A stretch of 64,000 nucleotides of DNA from Planosporangium thailandense (GCF_011947195.1 NZ_JAATVY010000015.1:93670-157669); one strand, 5' to 3'; shown: positions 7,977 to 18,403, counted from the stretch's first letter. The notes: a model not told the origin generated them from the sequence alone. Made by a program: numbers and translations.

Positions 7977-9377
7977 TCAGCCACCGAGTGCGCGGGCCAG
8001 CGAGTACACGCCGATCGGTGCCAGGGCCAGCGGCACGACCGCGATCGCGAGCAGCCACTCGCAGATGTCACCGGCGCGTCCCCAGTACGGCAGCAGCCGC
8101 CGCCCCGGCAGGTGCCGGGCGCCGGCCACGAGCAGGCCGCCGGCGACGACCATCGCGGGCAGCCCGGTGGCCAGTCGCAGCGGCGCCGGCAGGTCGAGCA
8201 GGGTCACGACGGCGACCGTGGCCAACCCGAGCGCGCCGGGCGCGATCAGGGCCAGCCGCTGGCGGGCGCCGACGAAGCTCCGCGCCCGCAGCAGCAACAG
8301 GGCCGCGACGGCGGCGGCGAGCCCGCGCGCCGACCAGCCGGCTGCGGCGCAGAGGGCCGGGAGCGCGGCCGCGGCGACCGCGCCGAGCGCGGCCAGCAGC
8401 ACGGTCATGAGGCGGTCAGCCGCGGCGACGCGGGCCAGGGTTTCCGGGCCCGGCAGGGGGTCGGTGTTCTCCTGCAGCTCGTCCGCCCCGGTCGGCAGCG
8501 CCCCGATCCGCAGATTGCCGAGATGAGCCGAGATCATCGGGACGGCGAGGTCGGCGAGCAGCGCGAGCACCGCGACGACCGCGGCCGTGCCGCCGGAGGC
8601 CATCGGGAAGAGCAGGTCCACCGCCCCGCCGAGCGCCGCGGCCAGCGACACGACCGCGACCGCAAGGAACGGGAAAGCGTCGCCGCGCGCGACCATCAGG
8701 ATGACCCCCGCGGCGCCGAGCGCCGCCGCGCCGCCGCCGAGCAGGTACGCCCCGGTGGACGGCGAGCCGCCGGCCAGCCCGGTCGCCAGCCCGCCGGCCA
8801 CGGCGGCCGTGGCCGTGGCCACCGCGCCGAGCGTCCCCGCTGCCGACCGGTCCCGCAGCGCCACCTTCGCGACCAGTGCACCGATCAGCAGCACGACCGC
8901 AGCGCCGGCGGCTGCGGCGACGCGCGCCGGAACCGGCCCCGGCTGCAGCAGCAGCCAGATCCCGACCGCCGCCGGTACCGGAATCAGCCCGACCAGCAGT
9001 CGGTGGGTGTAGGCCGGACGCCACCGGTCGGCCCGTTCGGCCGCGCCGGTAGCGACGGCGTCGACCAGGTCGTCGAAGTCCGCCGGCGGCAGTTCGGCGC
9101 GGCGCGGCCGCAGCAGCACGACGTCGCCGTCGTGCAGGCCGAGCGACGCGACGTCCCGCGCCTCGTCCAGCGGCGGCTCGCCGAGGCGCTGCAGGACCCA
9201 TCCGTCGTGCTGGTTGCCGGCGTCCGCCAGGTCGTCCCCCGCGTAGCGCAGCAGCGACGGCATCAGTTCGGCCAGCGGGATGTCCGACGGCACAGCCAGC
9301 TCGACCCGCCGCCCCGGGCCGACGACTCTGAGCCGGCACACCTCGCCGACCTGCACCGCCTCACCACCGGTCACCAC
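7977..9377 (-). CDS. eccD: Type VII secretion integral membrane protein EccD
   Basis: EccD forms the membrane vestibule of the ESX complex. The product has an N-terminal ubiquitin-like domain (about residues 12-95; CRLRVVGPGRRVELAVPSD is typical) followed by about eleven hydrophobic segments from residue 125 to the C-terminus, the standard EccD architecture. I chose the GTG at 9377 because GGGAGG lies eight bases upstream; an in-frame GTG at 9395 would add six residues directly after the mycP stop. The length is about 466 residues, normal for the family. Confidence 0.93.
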   Translation of the reverse strand: MVTGGEAVQVGEVCRLRVVGPGRRVELAVPSDIPLAELMPSLLRYAGDDLADAGNQHDGWVLQRLGEPPLDEARDVASLGLHDGDVVLLRPRRAELPPADFDDLVDAVATGAAERADRWRPAYTHRLLVGLIPVPAAVGIWLLLQPGPVPARVAAAAGAAVVLLIGALVAKVALRDRSAAGTLGAVATATAAVAGGLATGLAGGSPSTGAYLLGGGAAALGAAGVILMVARGDAFPFLAVAVVSLAAALGGAVDLLFPMASGGTAAVVAVLALLADLAVPMISAHLGNLRIGALPTGADELQENTDPLPGPETLARVAAADRLMTVLLAALGAVAAAALPALCAAAGWSARGLAAAVAALLLLRARSFVGARQRLALIAPGALGLATVAVVTLLDLPAPLRLATGLPAMVVAGGLLVAGARHLPGRRLLPYWGRAGDICEWLLAIAVVPLALAPIGVYSLARALGG

Positions 9378-9399
9378 CGCGCTGCCCTCCCGCACTGCC

Positions 9400-10629
9400 T
9401 CACCCGACCGTCACGCCCGCCGTCCGCCGCCGCCGACGCGGCCCGAGCAGCAGACAGAGCCAGACCACTCCAACGCCGACCGCGACCGCCCCGGCGACGG
9501 CGAACGCGACGGTCCGCGCCGTCATCCCGGCTCGCGGTGGCGTCGGCGGCACCACCACCGGCGCCGCCGCGGCGGAGCGCACGGGGCCCGACTCCTCGGG
9601 CAGCACACTGGTCACCGCCGCGTACGGATTCACCACACCCCAGCCGAGCTCGGGGTCGGGCACGGCGCGTCCGGGGTGGTCCGCGGTGACCTCCAGCCGG
9701 TGCCGTACCTGCGCCGCGCTGAGCCGGGGATGGTACGACCGCACCAGCGCCGCGGTCGCGGCCACGAGGGGCGCGGCAAAGCTCGTCCCACTGCCCTGCA
9801 GGTGGCCGTTGCCACGAGGACCGAGGCTGACCATGTCCACTCCGGGTGCGGCCAGATCCACATAGGAGCCAGACTCGGAGAACGAGGCCGGGGCGTCCCC
9901 CCGGTCGACGGCGCCGACCGCGACGACCGACGGGTACGCGGCCGGATAGGTGCGCGGGTTGCCGGACTGTTTCTGGTTCGCCACGGCCGCGACGACGACC
10001 GCGTCCCGCCCGGCGGCGTACGCCACCGCCGCCTCCAGCTCCGCCGACGGCTGCTCCGCGGCGATCGACACGTTGATGACTTTCGCGCCCGCGTCGGCCG
10101 CGTCGCGGATGCCGCGCGCAAGGTCGGCCGAGCGCCCGTCGGCGGCGGTGGTCACCCGGACGGGCAGGATGCGCACGCCCGGCGCCAGCCCGGCGAATCC
10201 GGTGCCGTCCACCGGGCTCGCGGCGATGAGACCGGCCACGAACGTGCCGTGACCGACGCAGTCGCTGTCGGCCCGCTGCCGGGTGCGGACGTCGACCCCG
10301 GCGCTCACCTTGCCGGCCAACTGCCGCACGCCGCCGTCGACGCCCGAGTCGACGACCGCGACGGTGACGCCGCCGCCCCGGGTCAGCGACCACAGCCGCT
10401 GCGGGGCCAGGCGCTGTTGGGCCCAGGGCGCGGGTCGGTACACCGTCTGCGCGCCCGGGAGGCAGTCACGCGGCCCGGAAGCATCCGGAAGCTGCGGCAG
10501 GCCCTCCGGTGGGGCACCGCCGGGCGTGGGGGTCGCAGTGGGATCGGCCGAGGCTCCGGACGGCGGCAGGGCCAGGCCCATGATCGCGGCGAGCGTCAGG
10601 GCGCAGGCACGCCCGAGCCACGCACGCAC
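9400..10629 (-). CDS. mycP: Mycosin: type VII secretion-associated subtilisin-like serine protease
   Basis: MycP is a membrane-anchored S8 protease needed for stability of ESX complexes. The GTG at 10629 follows a GAGGAAGGA site and begins a signal peptide (VRAWLGRACALTLAAIMGLA). The catalytic triad is visible as Asp94 (VAVVDSG), His127 (GHGTF) and Ser283 (GTSFAAP). A Pro-rich segment at about 345-370 leads to a C-terminal transmembrane helix (about 375-400) and an Arg-rich tail, as in known mycosins. The length of 409 residues is normal. It is the first gene of the operon with eccD and eccB. Confidence 0.95.
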   Translation of the reverse strand: MRAWLGRACALTLAAIMGLALPPSGASADPTATPTPGGAPPEGLPQLPDASGPRDCLPGAQTVYRPAPWAQQRLAPQRLWSLTRGGGVTVAVVDSGVDGGVRQLAGKVSAGVDVRTRQRADSDCVGHGTFVAGLIAASPVDGTGFAGLAPGVRILPVRVTTAADGRSADLARGIRDAADAGAKVINVSIAAEQPSAELEAAVAYAAGRDAVVVAAVANQKQSGNPRTYPAAYPSVVAVGAVDRGDAPASFSESGSYVDLAAPGVDMVSLGPRGNGHLQGSGTSFAAPLVAATAALVRSYHPRLSAAQVRHRLEVTADHPGRAVPDPELGWGVVNPYAAVTSVLPEESGPVRSAAAAPVVVPPTPPRAGMTARTVAFAVAGAVAVGVGVVWLCLLLGPRRRRRTAGVTVG

Positions 10630-10977
10630 GTTCCGGGATCCTTCCTCGAGCTTCGACGGCGACGGTATGGCAGCCGCGCAAGCCGGCAACAGTACCGGAT
10701 GCGGCGGTCGCACCATCGATCGATGTCGTTGACATCACGGGCACCCCGGGTCCGTCCGTCGACGTTGCCCGACTGACCTGCGCAGACAGTCCAAAAAGAC
10801 AACACAGTGATGCGCATCATCGTCTCGTCGTCCGGGTCTGGCGATCACGGATGTCGGCGCGCCGACGACGACGTACCGTGAGGAAAGCGCTACCGCCCGG
10901 CGGGCGCCGCAGCCGGGTGCGGCCGGGGTGCCCGGCGGGCGCCGCAGCCGGCTGCCGCGGGAGCACGCCGCCGGCGG
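10630..10977. other. Intergenic region upstream of mycP and downstream of the PI-PLC-like gene
   Basis: The 348-base stretch contains the promoter side of mycP, a perfect 12-base palindrome at 10808-10819 (TGATGCGCATCA), and a GC-rich tract at 10890-10980. The tract has a duplicated element (listed separately) that may form terminator-like hairpins behind the PI-PLC-like gene. No credible coding sequence was found. Confidence 0.5.
10896..10951. repeat. 21-bp direct repeat, two identical copies 35 bp apart
   Basis: Identical 21-base copies occupy 10896-10916 and 10931-10951. Each begins CCCGGCGGGCGCC and has complementary ends, so each copy can form a small GC hairpin. They lie just beyond the stop of the PI-PLC-like gene, suggesting a duplicated terminator or simple replication slippage. 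Confidence 0.75.
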
Positions 10978-12939
10978 CTAGGGCGCGGACAGATCGTCGA
11001 CCGTGGCGCCGGCCGGGATGCCGCGGCCGGGCAGGTCGGCCAGGGTGATCTCGCGCAGCGACGCGTCCGGCCACACACTGTTCCCCCGGCGCGTACCGGC
11101 GAAGAGCACGTCACCCACCCCGCTCAGCCCCTGCCGGGTCAGCGGCGTGTCGAAGTCCTCGGCCGCGATCTCGTGCCAGTCCGGTACGCCGGCGGCGGTG
11201 ACCCGGCCCGCGGAGTACACGTGCACCGTGGCGCCGGTGCCACGGTTGTCGACCGAGAACGCGATCATGCTGCCGATACAGGTCCAGGACACGCCGTCGG
11301 AGTTCGGGTCCGAGGCGTCCCGGCACGCGCCGTAACGCGGCGCGATCAACTGGCTGGTGCGTACGACCCGGCCGTGCCGCGCCACCCGGATGTAGAGGTT
11401 GACGTCCTCCTGGTAGTAGCTGGGGCCCGGCGTGGTGTTCTTCTGCCGGCCTAGCTGGATCCAGTTCGAGTCGTCCGCGGACGCGGCGCGCAGGCTGCCG
11501 TCCCCGTTCTGCGCGCTGCGGGCGTAGTTCGTGCAGGTGTCCTGCTTGTCCAGCCCGGGCGCCGGACAGGTCTTGAGTACGTCCTTGACGAACACCCCGG
11601 CGGTGTTCTCCTTGCCCCAGGTGTCGCCGTTGCGGGTGGTGGAGACCGTCGTCTCCCACCAGCGCTGTGACGTGGCCGGGGCGGCGTCGAACACGAACGG
11701 CCAGTACGCCGGCGATGGTCCGGTGTGGACGTACAGGCGTGAGCCGGGCTCGTGCACGGCGACACCGTCGCGGCGGCGCAGCCGCTGGGACGCATCCCCG
11801 CTCCCGGTGACGTGCCACGGATAGTCGGTCTGGACGAACTGGTAGCCGGCGTTGATCCGGCTCTCCTGGCACTGCCAGGCGTACGCGTCGCAGCCGGGGT
11901 GGTAGTCGTAGCTGTCGGCTCCGCGCACGACCCCGTTGTGCGCAAGGTACGCGCCGGCCTTGGCGGTGCCGTTGGGTCCGACGTCCTCGAGCTGCCAGAA
12001 CGCCGACGCCTGGAACGCCGCCTGCCGGGCCGCCGCGTCGATCGGCGGAGACGGGTCGAAGTCGCTGATGTCCCGGACGCAGTACGAGTCGGAGTCCGGA
12101 CCGGATGCGCGGAACCCGATCGGGGCGACGCCCGACCTCGCCGGGTTCAGCCAGCTTGCGGTGCAGCCCGGATCGACCTCGAACACCGACTGCATCGGGA
12201 AGGCGGCGCGGTGCGGAAGATCGTGGGTGGCGTACCGCACCCAGTCGGCGCCGGCGGTGCTCCAGTTGCCGATCAGGTTGACGATGAACTTGCCGCGCAG
12301 CCGGTCGACGGTCGGCCAGCCCGCGGAGGCCATACAGGAGACCATCGTGCTGTCCGGCGCGCACCGGGACAGGAAGTCGCCCGGCGTGTACAACGCGCCG
12401 CCCAGCGCCTGGCGGAGCGTGTCGTCGAGCTGTTCGATGGTGTGACTGTCGTCGAAGTTGGCGTTGGTCGGGATGCCGGGGAAGCTCGCGCCGGTGTACG
12501 GCACGACGTTCTTGAGCTCGATCATGACGTTCACGACCTCGTGCCGCGGCACCGCGTACTGGAAGTTGCGCAGCAGCTGGAGGCAGTCGTCGAGGTACCG
12601 GCAGGTGAAGTCCTCGGAGTCGGACGTGTGGTACACCTTCCAGCGCCCGGCCGGCGCGCCCTCGGAGTGGATGTCCAGTTCGAGCGCGCGGACATGCTCG
12701 TGCAGCAGTTGGTCGGAGATGAGCTCCTGGGTACCGCTGGCGAAGAAGTCGGCCTTGTCGGAGCGGTTGAGCCAGTACGAGTTGTGGGTCGCGGTGCCGT
12801 GGACCTCGTTGTACCTGGGGTAGCCGTCGGCCGCTCCGACGCGCGCCCCGGCAGGGGCCGGGGCGGCGGCGACGGCCGCTCCGACCAGCACCGCGGCGGC
12901 GAGCCCGACCGCGATGCGCCTGGCGAATCGAATCCGCAT
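10978..12939 (-). CDS. Secreted Ca2+-dependent PI-PLC-like phosphodiesterase
   Basis: The 653-residue protein has a signal peptide (MRIRFARR then a hydrophobic segment, cleavage near residues 28-33). The mature part starts with a TIM-barrel phosphodiesterase domain of the PI-PLC type: THNSYW with His52, then ALELDIH (Glu87, Asp89) and VYHT (His104). These correspond to the catalytic and metal-binding elements of Ca2+-dependent phosphoinositide phospholipases. A C-terminal region from about residue 400 has several Cys and Trp residues and may be a separate lectin-like or structural domain. It would act outside the cell on phosphoinositides or glycosylated phospholipids; the substrate is inferred. 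The ATG follows AGGAG, and the small secreted gene lies 80 bases upstream. Confidence 0.8.
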   Translation of the reverse strand: MRIRFARRIAVGLAAAVLVGAAVAAAPAPAGARVGAADGYPRYNEVHGTATHNSYWLNRSDKADFFASGTQELISDQLLHEHVRALELDIHSEGAPAGRWKVYHTSDSEDFTCRYLDDCLQLLRNFQYAVPRHEVVNVMIELKNVVPYTGASFPGIPTNANFDDSHTIEQLDDTLRQALGGALYTPGDFLSRCAPDSTMVSCMASAGWPTVDRLRGKFIVNLIGNWSTAGADWVRYATHDLPHRAAFPMQSVFEVDPGCTASWLNPARSGVAPIGFRASGPDSDSYCVRDISDFDPSPPIDAAARQAAFQASAFWQLEDVGPNGTAKAGAYLAHNGVVRGADSYDYHPGCDAYAWQCQESRINAGYQFVQTDYPWHVTGSGDASQRLRRRDGVAVHEPGSRLYVHTGPSPAYWPFVFDAAPATSQRWWETTVSTTRNGDTWGKENTAGVFVKDVLKTCPAPGLDKQDTCTNYARSAQNGDGSLRAASADDSNWIQLGRQKNTTPGPSYYQEDVNLYIRVARHGRVVRTSQLIAPRYGACRDASDPNSDGVSWTCIGSMIAFSVDNRGTGATVHVYSAGRVTAAGVPDWHEIAAEDFDTPLTRQGLSGVGDVLFAGTRRGNSVWPDASLREITLADLPGRGIPAGATVDDLSAP

Positions 12940-13019
12940 CTGGTTACTCCTGTCGGCGGGCGCGGGCCCGGGCGGCGTTGAGCGCACCGCCCGGGCCCGT
13001 CACGGTCGGTTGAGCCGGG

Positions 13020-13472
13020 CTACCAGTTCGAGCAGTGCAGGTCGTAGTCGTTGGTGCTGCCGGCCGTGCCGCCGACGTAGATGGTGGCGTGCTTGCCGTC
13101 CGTGCAGTAGTCGTTGAAGTCGTACCAGGGGTTGATCGTCTGCTGGTGGATGGTGTTGCCGAAGGGCTCCATCCGGACCTGCCAGTGCACCGAGGCCACC
13201 CCTGCCGGCACGGTGAACCACCGGTTGCCCGTGTGCCCCACGCTGCCGCTCCAGTCGTGGTAGACCTCCCGACCACTCCCGTCGTAGCCCCAGACGTCGG
13301 CGTACGCCCAGTACCAGCCGTCGTTGTAGAAGTGCACGGCCACCGGTTTCGCCGAGACCATCGGATGCACCTGGTGCGCGGCTGGGGCCGCCGTGGCCGG
13401 AGCGGCTCCGGCGATCACGGCGACGACCGCGGTGGCAAGGCCGGCCAACAGCCCGGCCAGTCGAATCCGCAT
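13020..13472 (-). CDS. Small secreted protein of unknown function
   Basis: The 150-residue product has a clear signal peptide (MRIRLAGLLAGLATAVVAVIAGAAPATA). The mature part is about 120 residues and rich in Trp, Tyr, Gly and His, with two Cys near the C-terminus that could form a disulphide. The composition suggests a compact beta-sheet extracellular protein, perhaps ligand-binding or an inhibitor. No known domain is recognised. It lies just upstream of the PI-PLC-like gene on the same strand, and both share the unusual MRIR N-terminus, so co-expression is likely. Confidence 0.75.
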   Translation of the reverse strand: MRIRLAGLLAGLATAVVAVIAGAAPATAAPAAHQVHPMVSAKPVAVHFYNDGWYWAYADVWGYDGSGREVYHDWSGSVGHTGNRWFTVPAGVASVHWQVRMEPFGNTIHQQTINPWYDFNDYCTDGKHATIYVGGTAGSTNDYDLHCSNW

Positions 13473-13610
13473 GTACCTCTCCTCCTCGCGTTTCGACCCC
13501 GGCGCCCGCTCGGGTGGGGCGCCGGCGTTGACGCGATAGACGATCTCCTATCGGAGAGGTCCGTCGAATCCGTGAAAACACGTAGTCTTGGTCCGCCCGC
13601 CACCGCGGCG

Positions 13611-16406
13611 TCAGGCCGATCCCTGACCGGCCACCGCCTGGGCGAGCTCGGTGCGCGACCGGACACCCACCTTGCGGTAGATGCGCGACAGGTGGGCCTC
13701 GACGGTCCGCCGGGACAGGAACAGGGCCGCCGCCACCTCGTCGTTGGTGTGGCCGGTGGCGACCAGCGAAGCGACCCGCCGCTCGGCCGGGGTCAGCTGG
13801 TCGGGGGAGCTGCGACGCAGGCCGAGGCTCTGCAGCTCGGCGACCACCCGGTCGTGCCACCGGTTGGCACCCAGCCGCTGGAACATCTCGCCGGCCCGGG
13901 TCAGCGCCTCCCCCGCGGCGCGCTTCTCCTTGCGCCGCCGCAGGACCTGGCCGTGCACCAGCAGGGTACGGGCCTGCTCGAAGGGCATCGGCAGGTCGGC
14001 GTGCGCGCGTACCGCCGCCTCGGCCGCCGCTCCCGCCCCCGCGAGGTCGCCGCGGGCGAGCGCCAGGAGCGCGCGGCTGCGGGCGGCGACACAGACCAGG
14101 TACGGGTACGGGGCGACCGCGGCGCGCCGATCCAGGTCGGCCACCAGACCCGCGGCCCGGTCCACGTCGCCGAGGTGCAGCGCCGCCTCCACCTGGTCGC
14201 CGAAGAAGGTGTACCGGGCCGGCTCGCGCATCCCCATCCCCGCGACGGCGTCGGCCGCCCGGGTCAGATACCGGTCCGCGGCTTCCGGAGCGCCGCGGGA
14301 CAGCTCGACGAAGCCGAGGACGGACAGGTGCAGGACGGCCACCATCGTGTCCTGGAAGGACTCCGCGAGCGCCAGCCCCTCGGTCGCGGCGGCCACGGCC
14401 GGGTCGGCGTCGCAGCGGTACGCGGCGACCAGCGCCGTCGTGTACAGCGCCTGGCCCCGCCACCGCCGCTGGCCGGTCTGCTCGATGGTCTCGACCATCT
14501 CCTCGGCGTACCGCGCGGCGAGGTCCAGGTTGCCCAGCCAACACTCGATCTCCACCAGGTGGAGCAGCGCGTGCGGCACGGCCGGCTCGTCCCCGATCTC
14601 CTGCGCCCGCCGGTACTTGGCCAGCCACCCCGTCCGCGCCCGCGGGATGTCGAAGCTCTTGGCCCAGATGTTGAGCATGGACCGGCCGAACTCCACCTCC
14701 CACGAGAAGGCCCGGTCCGGCAGCAGCGCCCGGCCCCGCTCCAGCGTCTCGTGGTCGGCGCCGCGGCCGGCGAGGAACCCGAAGAACGCGACCGAAAGCT
14801 CGGCGCACGCCCGCAGGGCCGCGTCGGCGACCCCGGTCAGCAGTTCGCGGGCCCGCGCCGCGCTGCGTACCCTCAGGTCGGCGTCGTAGTCGGCGAACCA
14901 CGCGATCCGCAGTTGCAGCGTGCCGGTGAGCAGCCGATCCCCGGCCGCCTCCGGGATCGCCCGCTGGAGAGCCGCCACGGCGTCGCGCGGGCTGCCGTCG
15001 TAGAAGAGGATCGACGCGAGCCACAGCAGCGCCCGCGCGCGGTGCGGCCCCGGGGGCATCCCGGCCGCTGCCGTTTCCAGGATGGTCCGGGCGCCCATCG
15101 CGTCGCCGGCCGAGAACAGACATTCGGCGGCCGACACGGCTCGCCGGGGTCCGCGCGGGTCGCCGGGCGGCGTACGGTGGCTGGCCAGCAGCCACAGCTC
15201 GGCGGCCATCGCCGGGGCGCCGCGGTCCTGGGTCTGGCGGGCCGCGTCCGCGATGACCCCGGCCACCTCCGCGTCGGGGCCGTCGGCGGCGAGCGCCAGG
15301 TGGCGCGCCCGCTCGTCGAGGTCGGGGACGACCGTGGCGAGGCGCGCGTGCAGCACCCGCCGTCGTTCCGTGGCGGCGGCCGAGTAGACGGCGGAGGCGA
15401 ACAGCGGGTGGGTGAACCGCACCTGGCCGCCTCGTACCTCGACGACACCGGCGTCTTCGGCCGCCTCCAGCCCCGGCGTCGCGGGGCCCGGCATGCCGAG
15501 CGCGGCCCGGATCAGCGCGGTACGGGGGTGGTGCAGCGCGGCGGCGACGAGCAGAACTTCGCGGGTCTCCGGTGGCAGCCGGGTCACGCGCTCGACCGCC
15601 GCGTCGTCCAGGGTGGCCGGCGCCGGCAGCGGAGCGGACGGCTCGGGCCAGCCGGTCCGCTGGATCGAACGGGCGACCTCCAGGGCGAGGAACGGGTTAC
15701 CCCCGCTCGCCTCTCCCAGCCGCAGCAGATCCGGCTTGGCCAGGTGGAGACCGGTGCGCGTCCGGACCAGCCGGTACAGCTCGGCCGGTGACAGCCGGTC
15801 GAGCCGGATGCGGCGGATCCGGTCCGGGTCGAACGCCCGGCCGAGGCCGAACGGCACCGGCTCGGCGTACCGCTCGTCGCTGCGCACCGTGGCCAGCACG
15901 CCGACGGCGTGGTCGACCGAGCGGCGCGCGACGTAGCTCAGCACGCCGGCGCTCGCCGGGTCCAGCCACTGGGCGTCGTCGACGGCCAGGATGACCGGCC
16001 GGCTGGCGGCCAGCAGGCGCACCAGGCTGAGGGTGGCCAGGTTCACCGCGCGGGGATCGGGTGGCGCGCCGTCCGGGGTCGCCCGCAGCAACGCGACGTC
16101 CAGCGCGTGGCGCTGTGGCGCCGGCAGGGCGCGGAACACCGCGTCGGGGACCGTGTCGACGAGGTCGGTCAGGCCGGCGAAGGACAGGAGGTTCTCCGGC
16201 TCGGCCGGCCGGCAGGCCAGCACCTCACAGCCGCGCTCGCGGGCCCGCTGCACGCCGTACCGCCACAGCGTGGTCTTGCCGATGCCCGGCTCGCCCTGGA
16301 TGACACAGGCGACGGTCCGGTCCGCCGTGGACCCGGACATCTGCTCCACGGCGTCGTCGAGCGCCGACAGTTCGGATCTGCGGCCCACGATGCGCTCGGT
16401 CTGCAC
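13611..16406 (-). CDS. Large ATP-binding LuxR-family regulator (LAL/MalT-like)
   Basis: The 931-residue protein has an N-terminal AAA/STAND ATPase with Walker A GEPGIGKT (residues 38-45) and a Walker B-like VILAVDDAQWLD. A long helical, TPR-like middle follows, and the protein ends in a LuxR helix-turn-helix (LTPAERRVASLVATGHTNDEV, then LSRRTVEAHLSRIYRKVGV). Such proteins usually act as signal-gated activators. The GTG at 16406 follows a run of G and gives the usual short lead before the IVGRRSEL motif. It lies upstream of the small secreted protein and the PI-PLC-like gene on the same strand, so it may control them. The inducer is unknown. Confidence 0.9.
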   Translation of the reverse strand: MQTERIVGRRSELSALDDAVEQMSGSTADRTVACVIQGEPGIGKTTLWRYGVQRARERGCEVLACRPAEPENLLSFAGLTDLVDTVPDAVFRALPAPQRHALDVALLRATPDGAPPDPRAVNLATLSLVRLLAASRPVILAVDDAQWLDPASAGVLSYVARRSVDHAVGVLATVRSDERYAEPVPFGLGRAFDPDRIRRIRLDRLSPAELYRLVRTRTGLHLAKPDLLRLGEASGGNPFLALEVARSIQRTGWPEPSAPLPAPATLDDAAVERVTRLPPETREVLLVAAALHHPRTALIRAALGMPGPATPGLEAAEDAGVVEVRGGQVRFTHPLFASAVYSAAATERRRVLHARLATVVPDLDERARHLALAADGPDAEVAGVIADAARQTQDRGAPAMAAELWLLASHRTPPGDPRGPRRAVSAAECLFSAGDAMGARTILETAAAGMPPGPHRARALLWLASILFYDGSPRDAVAALQRAIPEAAGDRLLTGTLQLRIAWFADYDADLRVRSAARARELLTGVADAALRACAELSVAFFGFLAGRGADHETLERGRALLPDRAFSWEVEFGRSMLNIWAKSFDIPRARTGWLAKYRRAQEIGDEPAVPHALLHLVEIECWLGNLDLAARYAEEMVETIEQTGQRRWRGQALYTTALVAAYRCDADPAVAAATEGLALAESFQDTMVAVLHLSVLGFVELSRGAPEAADRYLTRAADAVAGMGMREPARYTFFGDQVEAALHLGDVDRAAGLVADLDRRAAVAPYPYLVCVAARSRALLALARGDLAGAGAAAEAAVRAHADLPMPFEQARTLLVHGQVLRRRKEKRAAGEALTRAGEMFQRLGANRWHDRVVAELQSLGLRRSSPDQLTPAERRVASLVATGHTNDEVAAALFLSRRTVEAHLSRIYRKVGVRSRTELAQAVAGQGSA

Positions 16407-16643
16407 GTTCCCCCCCAGCTGACTGCGGCAATCGAAGTACTTATATCTTCTGGGAGAATCCTGAACGCCGGTTGACCGTGCACAAGTTCGCAATGCACCG
16501 CATCAATTGAATTGGACCAATCGGCGGCGAGGGACGACCTATTACCGAACGGTGACGGCTCACCACCGCTGGCACGAAACCGTCCGGTACTCCGTTACGC
16601 TCGGCCGACCGGCGCCGGCGGCGCCCGTCGGTGGGAGGGGCGG

Positions 16644-17327
<684 letters not shown>

Positions 17328-17330
17328 GCC

Positions 17331-18368
17331 GTGTTCACGAAGCTGACGCACATCGCCCCGTACGCGGTCGCCTTCTCGCTGCCCGTCGCAGTGCTCGGCG
17401 CCCTCGCCCTGCGGCTGCTGCGCGACAGGTCGCTGACCACCGCCATGACCGTACTGGTGCTGGTGCCGCTGACGGCCACGTTCGTCGGGGTGCTCGGCGT
17501 GGCCCGGTTCATGTTCAGCCCGATGCTGACGACCACGCTCCTCATCTGCGTACTGGTGGCGGCGGTGACCGTGCCGGCCGCCATCGTCCTCGGCCGGGGC
17601 ATCGCCCGGCGCAGCGTGTGGGAGCGGCAGGCGCGCGCCCGCGAGCGGGCCGCCGAGGCCTCGCGACGTGAGCTCGTCGCCTGGGTCAGCCACGACCTGC
17701 GCACCCCGCTGGCCGGCATCCGGGCGATGGCCGAGGCGCTCGCCGACGGGGTCGTCAGCGAACCGGCCGAAACGCACACGTACGCCGTCCGCATCGGCGC
17801 CGAGGCGCAGCGCCTTTCCGCCATGGTCGACGACCTGTTCGAGCTGTCCCGGATCACCGCCGGGGCGCTGCGCCTGACGATGTCGGCGGTGGCGCTGCGC
17901 GACGTGGTGAGCGAGGCGGTCAGCGCCGAAACGCCGATGGCGCGCAAGAAGGGCGTGCGGCTGCGTACCGAGGCGCAGGAGTGGCCGACCGTGCTCGGCA
18001 GCGACCCGGAGCTGGCCCGGGTGGTACGCAACCTCGTCGCCAACGCGGTCCGGCACACCCCGGCCGACGGCGCGGTGGCGATCCAGGTCGGGGTGGCCGG
18101 TGACGAGGCGTGGCTGCGGGTCGACGACGCCTGTGGCGGCATTCCGCCGCAGGAGCTGGCCCGCGTGTTCGACGTGGCGTTCCGGGGCAGCACCGCGCGC
18201 ACCCCCGACCGCGCCCACGACGGACCGGCCGGCGCCGGCCTGGGCCTGGCCATCGCGCGCGGCCTGGTCGAGGCCCATCACGGCCGGATCGCGGCCCGCA
18301 ACCACGGTCCGGGCTGCCGGTTCGAGGTACGTCTTCCGCTGGTCGTCGATCCGGCCGTTTCGACGTAA
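17331..18368 (+). CDS. Sensor histidine kinase
   Basis: The 345-residue product has three hydrophobic segments at about 11-30, 35-60 and 66-88 and no large extracellular sensor domain. A short linker leads to a HisKA domain with His121 in [13 protein letters not shown] and a HATPase_c domain with N-box ([10 protein letters not shown]), G1 (VDDACGGIP) and G2 ([18 protein letters not shown]) motifs. It is co-transcribed with the response regulator. The absence of a sensor domain suggests that it reads a membrane-associated cue or an accessory protein. The GTG start is three bases after the regulator stop. Confidence 0.92.
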   Translation: MFTKLTHIAPYAVAFSLPVAVLGALALRLLRDRSLTTAMTVLVLVPLTATFVGVLGVARFMFSPMLTTTLLICVLVAAVTVPAAIVLGRGIARRSVWERQARARERAAEASRRELVAWVSHDLRTPLAGIRAMAEALADGVVSEPAETHTYAVRIGAEAQRLSAMVDDLFELSRITAGALRLTMSAVALRDVVSEAVSAETPMARKKGVRLRTEAQEWPTVLGSDPELARVVRNLVANAVRHTPADGAVAIQVGVAGDEAWLRVDDACGGIPPQELARVFDVAFRGSTARTPDRAHDGPAGAGLGLAIARGLVEAHHGRIAARNHGPGCRFEVRLPLVVDPAVST

Positions 18369-18379
18369 CCACGCCGTAA
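18364..18379 (+). promoter_or_regulatory. CGTAA direct repeat, 11-bp period (candidate response-regulator site)
   Basis: CGTAA-N6-CGTAA spans the stop codon of the sensor kinase and lies 24 bases upstream of a -10-like TACGGT in front of the epimerase. A matching GGTAA-N6-CGTAA element occurs upstream of the glycosyltransferase operon at 20788-20803. OmpR-family dimers typically bind tandem half-sites with about 11-base periodicity. Binding is inferred. Confidence 0.35.
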
Positions 18380-18403
18380 GGGTTGTGCCGCGCCGGTCGG
18401 CCA

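Noticed and set aside
13035..15791. Long plus-strand frame opposite the LuxR-type regulator
   Set aside because: It shows no domain, has a low-complexity Arg/Gly/Val composition and is antisense to a clear gene.
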